Origin: Acholoe squamosa | Taxonomy: Eukaryota; Annelida; Polychaeta; Phyllodocida; Polynoidae | Direction of reading: 5' to 3' | Length of the DNA stretch: 64,000 nucleotides | Assembly (NCBI GenBank): GCA_949317995.1 | Contig: OX439045.1 | Coordinates: 43,853,693 to 43,917,692, forward strand | Shown: in pieces, positions 48,901 through 60,900 of the stretch | Numbering within the stretch: the stretch's first letter is position 1 | How the letters are laid out: each line of letters opens with the position of its first letter | Notes under the pieces: model-generated | Told to the model about the DNA's origin: nothing | What the model saw: the letters and a program-made list of their open reading frames with translations, nothing else | Databases searched by the model: none | Made by a program: the position numbers and the translations under genes

Positions 48901-51900
48901 TGAGTGCCGGATCAAAAAAGATTTCAAGATATTACCACTTTTGCCAAGTCTATAGCTCTGAGGGTGCCCGGGGAATAAAAGAAATGGGGGGTGGGGGTAG
49001 GGCAGAAAAAGGCATGCAACCCCTCTCAATATCATAAAAATGGCCACTCCCTTGTGCTGCCTGACGACTGGCTTCTGGGTCGTGAAGGGGACTGGTGGTG
49101 CCAGCTGGCGGCGGGCTGGAGCTTCCCACAGTTATCATTCAAATACAAAACGCCATTCAACATTTTGTCCTTCTTATTGAGATGCATATTTCTGGGCAAC
49201 TAAAAGGAGAGTTTGATTTTGATGGAAAATGCCGCTTGCGTCTCAACGGTAGGTTAAGAAAGAAGGCGTCACTGTCACTGAGTAAGCAAATTATCCAAAA
49301 TCAGTAGGAAATAAAGGCAATAAGATTTATTGCCGGGGTTTTGTTTATTCTGATTAATGGAAGAAAAGTTAGTTGAAACTGATTTTAATCCATGGATATG
49401 GATACAGCAATGGTGCAGGTGGAAAGGGGACTTATGGATTTATGTTTTATGTGGACTGTGAATACCAAGCTGAATGAGATAGAATGATACCAAAACAAAT
49501 GTGTTGTACAGAATTCATGGATAGCTGAGCTACAGAACTATAAACCGTTCAGTTTTAACCCTTTCATGCCCAGAATTATTTTCAAGAAGGTAGATTTTTC
49601 AACATACTTCACATGGCGCAGGTTATTACCCTTTTTATTTTGAAAATAAATTGTCCATGCTTGTTTGATGGAAAATAGTATTCAAATAGCTTTCAGAAAA
49701 TATGATATGAGGCATACATAAGAACAATTTCTGAAATAACAGGAATTGATTCTGGTCCAAGAGGTTGGATTACGCTGATTCAGATGGAAATGGCCAGCAG
49801 GCTATATTATCTCTTTTTAATGTATAAAGGATATTTTCTACATGTTAATAATTATTTTGACACCAAATATAAGGATATTCCAATGAAAACTGAAGATCAT
49901 CAACATCATCATTGGAATCCTTGGAAAAAAGTATGGAAATAAGATTTTTTATCACTCTTTTCGAATTTTCATCCTTAAATTAGTCATATTAGTGAATTTT
50001 CAAGAGAGTGCACTTTTCATGAAATTTAAGGCATTTTTAATTCACTATTTCATTCATCCAAGTCTTATATTTAATATTTCACGAGCCACCATAGTGTATT
50101 TGGTATCATTTGAAAGCCCATTGCATAGCGGTTCTCCCAATGTTAGATTCATCTCAATCTAATCAATAGTACTCCCAGGGTGGCCTTTTAAAGATGTATA
50201 CATGCTATAGAGCGCACCTTTGGTATTCTTGGCACGTAAGGGTTAACGCCTCTCTATTTGTATAACATAACCTTTGTCAAAGTCTATGCATAATGTGTAA
50301 GTTATTCATCCTCTTTCTTATATTTTCATGGGATATAACCTATAATTATATTCATAAGGGAGTTAAATGAATCTACCTTCTCTGGTGTACACAGTGGCAG
50401 TTGCCTATATATAATACATGTACAATGGCAATCTGTCACCAGTAATATTACCTGCACCTCATGTATCAGGTATGATAAGCCTCCAGGGCCGGGCAGGTGT
50501 GGACGGTACATGTATACACGTGTAGAGAAACTGATACCTCCATGTTCCTCCACCGCTATGTGAAAGGTGTGGGCGCCCACGCCCAACCCCATCTCTGATA
50601 CCTCTCCCTCAACGCCCTGTGACGTGCTTCCGACGTTGATTGACGTCGCCTTTGGGCAGCGCGTGTGCCATAGATCTGTGGTTCCACAATATATATATGA
50701 ACAGGAGGGGGATGGGAGTGGTGGAGGGAGCACCCACGTGGGTGCGTGTGAGGAGCCGACAAATTGGTGGTAGTCTTGGCCTGCGTTCCGGGTCAGGTAG
50801 GGTTAGAGCATAACGAGGGTTATCAACATGTGCACCAGGGAGGGGCGTAGTGGAGGAGGAGGGTGTGATGAGGGAGATGGGCGAGGAGAATGGAGGATGG
50901 AAGAAGGGTCTGGGAATTTACTGGAGAAGCAGTAGGAATGTCTAGGGAGAGGTCCAGGGGTCAGGATGTAAGGGGATGGGAGGTGTGGTGAGGGTGAGAG
51001 GAAGAGAAGTCCCCATCTACAGTCCATTCACAGCGCAGGCGCAGATGCGGCCCTCTTATTACCAGTTTCTGAATATAGAGGTTACAGGGGAGTTATGGGA
51101 GGGGGCGAGGTGGGGGTCCAGTGCTATACTTGGCTATTGATTTAGGAAATATGAATTCATGCCTACTGCAGAGCGCTAAGAAGCAGAAAGGGACAGAGCC
51201 GGGCAGATCTTACCGCCTTTATAATAAGGCCAAGGGCAGTACCTTGCCGTGTCTCCTTTGCTCAAAGAGACTATAGCGTTGTATTGCCTTTTATTTCAGA
51301 AGTCTAGAAAAGTCATGAAAAACAAAAGCGTCTGAGGTGATATACAATGCATTCGACATTTGAATAAAGTGTAGGCATTGTGAATGTGAGAATATTTCCA
51401 GGAATCATGTTACATGAAGATTGTTAAATGGTGCTATCTGCATAGCTGTATGCCATTGTATCTGAAATATTTGATGGGTAAACGCAGATGTGAACTCTGA
51501 CAGGGTGATGGTAATCTAAAAGATTGTATCGAACCCTGTCTGTCACGGCCTAGTATGTGAAATATAAATCCCATGTCAGCATACACTAAGGCCACTCCTG
51601 ATATCAGCCACATTCTCCAGGGTTCACTGATCATAGGCATTTATATAATAATCAATACCATGCCTTCATACACAACTTTCTCTATTGCAGTTATCAAGGC
51701 AGAACGCAGCCAGTGTGACCGTGCCACCAGCGTTGAGATCACGGCCCCGGAGGGCATCATAGCCAGCGTGGTCACACAGGAAACTGGCTGTGGGTCACAC
51801 AAGGCTCCTTGGGTCATCAAAGCCAGACCAGGCCAAAGGATCAACGTTACCCTCCTTGACTTCTCCGTCCACGGCATGGATGGTATGGGGATGCCTGTGG

Positions 51901-54900
51901 ATGAGTCCCGATGCATTGCCTATGCTATATTTAGGGAGAAGGTTAGGGATCGGAGGTCGACGTTGTGCGGGGCACGTAAGGTGGAGGAACTGGCTTATAC
52001 TTCAGTGGGTCACGAACTGGAAGTGCTCATACTAGGGGCACAGACACCAGAAACAACTAGACACTTCTTGTTGAGATATGAGGGTGAGTGTGTAACTAGT
52101 TCCCTTGAATGTCATAGTTTCTTTTCGTAGATGCATCGCCATGTGTGCCTAGATATATAGTTAGATCGGGTCCGTTAGATCTTAGCAGAGACAAATAGGA
52201 ACAAAATCAAGACGGAATGTTGACCAATGTGGGCTCCTATTTTGGGATAACGTTTCTTAAGGTAGGTATGATACGCTTTGATTCAGAATACTTTAAAACC
52301 TAGTACACGTATCATCCTCATACCTGAGCATAATACTTACTACCTCTATCAAGATCATACGGAATATGAAGGAATGCAACAAACAATATCAAAATCAAAT
52401 TAACACAGCCATGTCATTGTCTGAGCCCATTGTCACCAAGAGGCCACAGGTAGACTAGCCACCTAAAATAGCCGTGTCATCCAGGTTTTTTAGTGGTTTG
52501 TGATCTAAGGGAACAAGGGAGAGAACACTAGAGGACACACTGTCATGGTATTTCCATCACAGCAGCACTGATAATGAACTAATTAGCAGCGCATATTGGC
52601 TCCTGCCAATTAACCCAAACAATCATGGCGGAGCTGTTGATAAATAAACTGCAGATTGACAGTCTGTGTGCCTGATCTCGTGCTCGCATGAGGTAACACG
52701 AGAACTCACGGGAAACTGGTTGAAGCAGTATAACATGAAGGTTAAGTTTAGGCCATTGGCCTATGTTGCCATTGACATTTATGTTCTATGTCATTTTCAA
52801 TGTCCTATGTCATTGCTGCAGAGTTAGACAACAAATGGGCATTTATGCACTATTGGCCCTTAAAGGGTTAAGCTGTTCCTTAAGGGGTTATGTTGGTGGA
52901 ACTAATCTTCCTCGCACCTTTCTTTGTTTGTGCCATATCATAATGGCAGCTATGGTAAACATTCCCAGTCATGTTACATACCTCTTCATGGGCCAAACTT
53001 GTTAGACTACATGAAACACACACAGCATTTCACTATATTCTAATGTGCCCCCGTGATAGCCAAGCTGCACACCATCAGTACATGTAGTTACTGCCTATGC
53101 AAGTGTGTGATTTTTCTCTATGTTCTATTGTAGCAGAATCAGGGTCCAGTTACCATACGTATAAATATGCCATTGACTCGAGTCAATGAAGCCTGTTCCG
53201 AGCACTTTTGATAGAACTAGACATTACTTCTGAGACCATTCTACCTTGTTACTGACTGGTGTCAGTTGGTGCATTTGGAATTGTTAGGTTCTATTCGATG
53301 AGGAGAGCACGTGAGGTTTCTTTTTAACACTAATCATTTGGACTGAACCAGTCTGCTGTTGGCAGTGAAGCAGATTATTTAAATCAATATAAAAAAGATA
53401 CTTTTGTGAATCCATTCTTACATATAACGCTTTAGGACATAGCATATCCACATGTGCAAAAAGGTAATAGTTACAAAGCCTAGAGTCTTTATGTATACAT
53501 ATGACATAATTCATACAAAATATCCGTTCTATTCAAAGGGTCGTATCAATCTTTGAGCAGCTATTAGTTCCTGTATAGACATCGGACATGATTCACAGAC
53601 ATATCTATATAGACACATAGAGCAATGTAGAGCAAAGCAGAGCAGCACAGAGCAGCTTGAGCACCTTGGCTCAGAGTAGAAGCGGGAGCTGGAGCAGCTC
53701 AATCGGCAGCAAACCAAACCCTGCCACTGCTTTGTCAAGGTCTCTGGCATTGCTCCTTTTGCCAATAAATAACAGTTAAATGGTAGTTAGGAAACTTACC
53801 GAGGCAGAGACTGACGGTCATTGGTGAAAATAAATAGGTGCTCCAGAGGATAAATACCGAGGGTCGTATTATACACCCACGGGCGACCGTTTCAGGGGAA
53901 TAGGATGGGGACGAGTTGTTTGTATAGGCCAAACAAGGCTTATAGGTTTAGCTACCTGGGAGCTATATTCGACTCCGCTATTTACCATGCCTCTTTCTAT
54001 TTATTTATCTACTGATTCTAATTTGCACAAAGACCGACGGTTTAGACTACTATCTTGGTCATTACTTTAGTACCCATGATATCTCCAGCTAGCACTAGTT
54101 GGGCATAAGGATAAGCATGAACAGGTGGACTCTGTTTGACTCACAGGTTTTAGGGACGGGAGAATGTTGGTCTTTTGCAGTAGTATTAGATCTGCCAATT
54201 ACTTTTTCTCATTGTAGATCTGCATTAGATTATGTGTAATTGCATTCTATACCAAGCAAAACAAGTGAACCCTGTAGAGTTAGGCTTACTGCAGCTCTGC
54301 CCGCTATGTATGTGGCAGTGTAGATCTGACATGTACCATACTGTTGCTGATATCTTGCCATAGCCCTATCTTATCTTCCCTCCTATCTGCCTTTCAGTGT
54401 CGGGCTGCGCCGACCTAGCCGCGCCACCTGGAGGCTGGGCACGACGTGACGGTGACGTATTTCACGTCGGTTGCCGTGGTTCTGACGACACCTGGCGAGT
54501 GACGTGTAAAAAGAACACATGGGTAGGAGAGATAGGCAACTGCTCCACAGGTAGGTCTAAATACCAACAATAACAATCACTATAAACTGCTTAAGGTGCA
54601 GAATCTACTCGACCAATTATTTACTTTAGAGTAGAGAAAATAACATAGAAAGCAAGCGTTCCTAAAAAAAGTTACGAATATTTTGGTCTCCAAAAGCTGT
54701 ACATGTTTTTATACTGTTTGTGAGACACCCATGGCTAGATGACAACTGCATGAAATCCACCATTATCATAATACCAACATAAACTTTATGATTGCCAATT
54801 AGTTCTGAGAGAGCAGCACAGAAGTGCAGCGGGATTTATTGAACAGTACACAAAATGGCACGGAGAACTATGTTGGGGCTGATTTAGTACCCTGGTTATG

Positions 54901-57900
54901 GGCACAGACTAGTTTGGGACCACCTCCAACTGCACCCCAGACCACCCTGAATCAAACCCAGGAGGGTCATGGAGGGCTGCCACTGATTCCCCCTGCGGCT
55001 GATAACAGACCTCAAACCTTGCCCAAACCCTGGGGCCCAGAACTCATATATGTTCTAGTGTCCAATGTGCATACACTGAGTCCACCATTTGGGGTGGGAG
55101 AAGAACATTAGAAATCCATAACTCTCAAGACAACAGCAGTGTTATCGAAACAGCATCCCCTACACATGGTTGTGATCCTATTGGGCTGCCTAGAATGTCC
55201 TCGTTCCCTTTATTTTCTATTTCAGCATTTTTTTCGTGAATGAGGCAGCATGGTGGGGTAGGACGGTGGATAGAGAAGTGAAGGGAGCCTCGGTTCCTAT
55301 ATGCACTCAATGTCTTGAGCTCTGTCCAACAAACGACACATAATCTACCTGTGATATAGGTGCAAGTGTGCTCACCAAGTGCAATGAGTCGCCTTCAAAG
55401 GATCTAGCTTGCGTAGCTTCAATGCCCAACTTCCTTTGTCAAGCCTTATTCGGTATAAAGTCTAGAAGATGCTGAAGGTCATGACCGACAGTCTGCCTCT
55501 TTCTATATCAACCAGCAGTGGGCACTCGGGTCATCACACCCCCACCTGCCGGCGACTGGCCGCGATCCCAGCGGAGATCTGCCACGTCTTATGATGGGGA
55601 ATTAACTATGCATAGAGATCTGCCGGAGATGAGCCGAGAGGCGGGACTGTGGATGAGGGAAGGGTAAAAAACGAAGGGTGTGACCGTGGGGACCGCCTAG
55701 GGTAATGGGTGAGTTGGGGAATGGGTGGTATGGGGGCAGACTACTTCCCTCTACAACTAGATGGAACTGGTGCTGAGGGCCTTAGCCTTGATGGCTCCTT
55801 GATGACGGCTGGTGCTCAGTGGTAGCCTGCAGGGTAATCCTCTCTCCTCCTTCCTCCAGGGCGTGGGCACCAGGAGGAGTAGGGGTTGAGAAAGGGTTAG
55901 GATGGGAGGAGGGCCGAGTGGTTAGAGCCCTGCTCCATCCTCCCTGTGACTAGACCGTGACGTATGGTGGATCTATCCTTTAGCCTTGCCAGCCTACCCC
56001 ATAACACCCCCATCAGAGAGCCAAGTGGTCGCCTATTACTTCTAGATATTGACGTTGTTAGTCCAACTTTCTGAGAGATGATGGGTTTTGGTGCATCTAG
56101 TACTAAAGTGGACTATCCTCGTGTAGGAGAGTAAATGTATCCAGGGCAGATATATGTGCTGATAGGAAGAAGGCGTTTTCAACACACCTATACACTTTGA
56201 AATGGGGAAGGAGGAAATCAGTGTACAGTAAGGTACCAGCCCGGTACACACTGCATGTCAGGAATAGACAAAGAAAAAAGTGGTGGGGTGGCTGATAAGA
56301 AGCAACTTAAACAAGCCACTGTTTTGAAACAAGTAAAGGTGACTTGTTCTCCAAGTACATGTACATTAGATAGTGTGACAAGACCTAGATCAAAGAGATA
56401 TTACCTATAATCATTACTGAGAGGCAAGTACCACCATACATAAGGCATCGGCTAGTACTAGCACTACCTTCCCACTAGGGGCCAAGCAGAAAATAGGGAG
56501 ATATTGATGACAGAGACAGAAGGCAGAATTCGGGATGTGACATTTACCAAAAGGAAACCACCACTCAGCAACGGGCTGAGATTGCACCCGCACTCACATG
56601 AATAAGTGAGGGATCCTGAGCCACAAAAACCGCTGTCCTCCACCTGAGAGGCCTGTAAGGATCCATCCCTTTCCTCATGTAAGGATCCCTCACCCCCCAT
56701 CCTCCTGTTGCTCCTCACACACCTTCTTTACTCGGTCTCTCTGGTTGGCCAGCAATCAGGCCTTCTCCCTTGCACCGGACATCTCCAATCACAACTGCAA
56801 ATGGATCGTTAATGACTGTGGCCAGCAGCTCACTGAATGAGCATGGCGTTTTGATGTCTGTCCAACTCCAGGGTCCTAACCCCCTGTGCCCTGGAGGAGC
56901 TGCGCAGGGTCACGTGACCATCCATCCTTATCTGATCTGTCAGGGACCCGGGCGGATTAATGTAATCGGCGCGATCCGAGCCCTACCCCGGGGGAGGCAG
57001 CGTGTGGGGAACATGGGGCATTCGTCAATTGGACGCGTCAGATGCGACATGTCGCCCAATTTCAACAACCGGGCTTTATGTGCGCATGCGTTACCGGAAG
57101 GCCAGATGTCACGACCGGTAGGGGGCGTGGTGGGCTTCTGGAGACATGCGCGGAGGGATCATGGTATGATGGCCGCCTGCTGCCGTGATGAGATCATTTC
57201 CAGCTTTTTGGGATTGGATGATTTTGAAAGGAGCCGAGTGTAATTCTTAAATTGTTACTCGACTTTCTTTGTTTTTGAACAACGGCAATACACGAAATGA
57301 ATATTGCAGTATTTTGCAAGGCGATCTATCTCAGTTTAACCGTATGAGAACGGTTTCATTGCAGAAGGAACCTCTTTTTAAACAATGAGAACTTTTCTGT
57401 TTAAAAACTCAAGAAAAAGAACCTCAGATTTCCTTTGTTTTCTAAACCAGGAGATCTGCATCAAATTGTCGCACCGCCTTGATAAGAACGTCAATATAAA
57501 TTCATTAAAGTGCTCCTCCAAACAACCAACCTACTAGTATGTAGTGTCTGAACGTGAGGCCATTTGAAAACCACGATTGGGTGTGTATACTGCAAATTCA
57601 ATATACCATCTCTCTACCTAAAACATACAATATCATAGAAGCAAGTTAAGATCTGTATGATCATGAACATTAGACACTTTAGCCTTGGAAGCTGCCAGAG
57701 TAATTACGACATTGAAACAGTAACTTAATATACAGTTATAACTGATTCAAAATATCAATTAGAAATCAAGGCCGCATGTTTACTGAACCAAGCTAGACCG
57801 TAATCACCATATATACGTTATAAACTAAATTAGGATTGATATTTGGACTGGGCCCTTGCTTGATACACGATTGAGTCTGGCGAATCTTGATATCGTGAGG

Positions 57901-60900
57901 TAGTTTATACATTCATTATTACACTGCAGGTCTGAGCTAGTCATGCCGATAATACCCATAAAGTATTTGGTGCAGCATAGGTGTGGTTGTATCAATAACT
58001 GGCTTAGATAAGACGGACATGATATTGAAGGTGTTCTCTCTTTTTAACAAGCGTGTACTTATCCTGTCTAGACTCCAAATTGCCCCTGGGTCTTTGTAAA
58101 GCAGTGTCTTTTAAGTAAATGCTCGTTTCCTCTTGTACCTGACAAGGGGAAAATGGCCGGAGGGGGTCTGCCGGATAAAGCAGGCAGGGAGTCCCTGCTT
58201 GTAACACGGTGGGAAGAGGTCCCTGCAGCCCTAGACACCTGTCTCCATTGACGGATTGCCCGCTTTAAAACATAGGACGCAAATTAGCCAATAAATACTG
58301 CAATAGGCTACTGTCCACCCCTTGATGGATCCCACCCGAGAGACGCAGGACCCGGCACGCGCGACATGCTTCACTCAACCCGATTGGTCATCAATCACCC
58401 CACGTGACATCTTGCGCATGCGCAGATGACCAGTTTCCGGCCCACCGTCGTGGCCCTGGTCAACACATGTATGCCGGTTGGGCCTAAATCTCAAGCCCGG
58501 TATTTTGATGCGAGTAGGATATGAAAATTAGGCATTGGTGCAGGGCCTTGGTTCCTTCTCTTGCTCCAGACAGGGGGAACCCGGGGAGGGGGGGGGGCTG
58601 CCTCCCAATCCCCACAATGCTAAGCTACCACGCATGCAATACCAAGCAATATCAGTTTTAATTTTCCCGGCGGCTTAGGGTCTTTTTCCACCGTCTCAGT
58701 CATAATGATAGGGCTCAGTGCGGATGCACGTGGCCGTTTTATCATATTTTTGATAAAGGATACGTTCAAAAAACGCCGGGCAAAAAGCCATCAATTGCTG
58801 GTCCTAACGATTCTTATTGTCCATGCATCTCTCAGAAGGAAATGACGTCTTGCATAATACATGAAGGCCGCTGCCTAAGACAATGAAGGTCATAGACAGG
58901 CGACCTTGAGACGGTCAACCACCCCTTAGAGAATGGCACAGGTCATGGTGGACGTATTTGGACGGCAATAGGGAATGAAATGTTCCATGTTTTCACGTCC
59001 CTACAGCCGTGTTAATAGTGATTACGCTGATCCAAAAGTTGTCCGGCTTTATTGTTATTGAATTATTTGAAAGCTTCAAAATGTTATTTTATCGCATTGA
59101 AACAATTTAAAGCTTATTTTACATTTTCATTATTTCCAGGTGCTGGCGCCGGAGGAAATTGGCCAGAAGTCCCTGTTTCATTTGGTAAGTTATCAAGATT
59201 ACCTTCGCAAGGGGACTCGGACTTGAAGAGGAAGAGGTTGGGGGTCCAACAAAGACCAAACACGTGGGCAAAACTGGGGGCATAGCAAAACCATACTTGT
59301 GTTGTTTTCACGGGGGATGTGGGGTGAAGTACTTTGACTTCTCCTGAAATTAAGATATAAGAATATTTCCGTTTTTTCTCGTTTTCAAAGCGTTCTTTAT
59401 AACATAACATGATGCTCTTAACTTTAAAATGATTTATATTTTTTTACAAAAGAGATCTCACCATTTGTCTTTTTTTACAAAGTGACCCTTCCTAGAATGC
59501 AATGGGTGTTATTGTCATCTGCAGCATTTTAAGGCTTTTAAACTCAAAAAGTACAGAACGATAAATCCAAATCCATTTTAGAATTGAATGTTATACCATG
59601 CTAGAAGCCCTGATGAATAATCTACAAGAAGATTTATAACTCTTATCTGCAGTTGGATAGCTGCTCAGAAGACAAAATGGGCCATCTTGATTTTGAAATA
59701 ACCACCCCCAGTCCTGCTCAGATCTAACTCTGACTTCTAATCAGTGAATCTTCTTACTGAGTAAATTCCACTACCTCAGACAAACCATGATATGAGTCCC
59801 AGGGATGCGCCTCTGGCGCTCCGCAGTCTTTTCCCAGGGCTCAAGAAATAGATCTTCTTAGGATTTTTTTTTAATCACAATTGAATTTACCCTGGTGGGC
59901 TGCAGCTTTGGAATATGGAGGGAGAAAGGGAAAGGTAAAAACCACTGTTATGGCAATCCTTACTCTAATTAACTAGAGATTAAATATAAGATTAATTGGG
60001 GAATTAGAGGCATGCAGCGAAGGCCCAATTCAAAATTTCAATCAGGATTTTGACTTGAATGTTTAATCTCATAGCGACTGGGATGATTAGAATGAAGATT
60101 TGCCCATATCAGAGAAATGAGCTGAATGCTTTTTGAGGACTACAGTCGCCGAGGCCTACTGTTTTTCTGTCATCTGTGACGCATACGAAGGGTAAATGTA
60201 GATAGTGAAAACGTTGTCGCAACTGCGAGCTGGCGACTAACGAATCCTCATTCCATTGTATTATCTCCGATTATTACCGTCAGTTTGAAATGATTGCAAT
60301 TGGCAAAACAAAATATAACTCATCGGAAAACCGACAGCTATTCCCCGTGGTACAGTTATGACCGCAAACGAGAATGCATTCAGAGTTATTCCCTCTTGGG
60401 ACTTAATATCTATCTGGTCGCGATATTCTCCTCCACATTCCAGATTTAAAAATGGAAATGAATCAATTGAAAGGTATTCATCTTTGGATGTGATATGTAC
60501 TGGGCAAGAACTATAATGTATTACACAGTGGTTAGAGCCACGTGCATGTTATTTCTACAGCACTCCTAGGGATATCCTTTGATGCATTAATGTAACCAAG
60601 AAATATAAGAACATCCTTGCATGTATAGCCAGCACTGGTACAATCATTGGTCGTTTTATAAGGTTATGTGGTAAACAGTTTCTCTATACGCCATGCCAAC
60701 AGATAATTCAATATTTCCTTTTCTCTTTCTACAGGTGTGTCTATTGGGATTATCATATTGATAGCACTTGGAATTGCTGGATGCATCCTATTAGCTGGCC
60801 TTATATGCATGCAAAGGTAAGAATCTCTGTGTAGCTCTAGGTTGATTGTACTGAAATCAATTAGAGGTTAAATAATACTGGTTTTAAGGTTGCTACACTT

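Larger units (their letters stand above)
44842..51690 (+). other. intron 2 (6.8 kb)
   Basis: GTGAGT donor and TTGCAG acceptor, phase 1. It holds two TIR elements (45215-46067, 47585-48775) and a small CpG patch at 47.29-47.45 kb. The remainder (about 48.8-51.6 kb) contains purine-rich stretches and featureless ORFs. No exon was recognised. Confidence 0.8.
54551..59139 (+). other. intron 4 (4.6 kb)
   Basis: GTAGGT donor and TTCCAG acceptor, phase 1. It holds two CpG-rich, promoter-like clusters (56.88-57.15 and 58.38-58.44 kb). The open frame 56770-57243 begins at a TTG and has no domain. No exon was recognised. Confidence 0.8.

Noticed and set aside
55912-55990. A-box-like GCCGAGTGGTTAGAGCCC resembling a Ser/Leu tRNA
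   Set aside because: No B box follows at the needed distance.
56770-57243. 157-residue open frame in intron 4
   Set aside because: It begins at TTG, has no recognisable domain and lies in CpG-rich DNA. No splice-site phase argument supports it as an exon.
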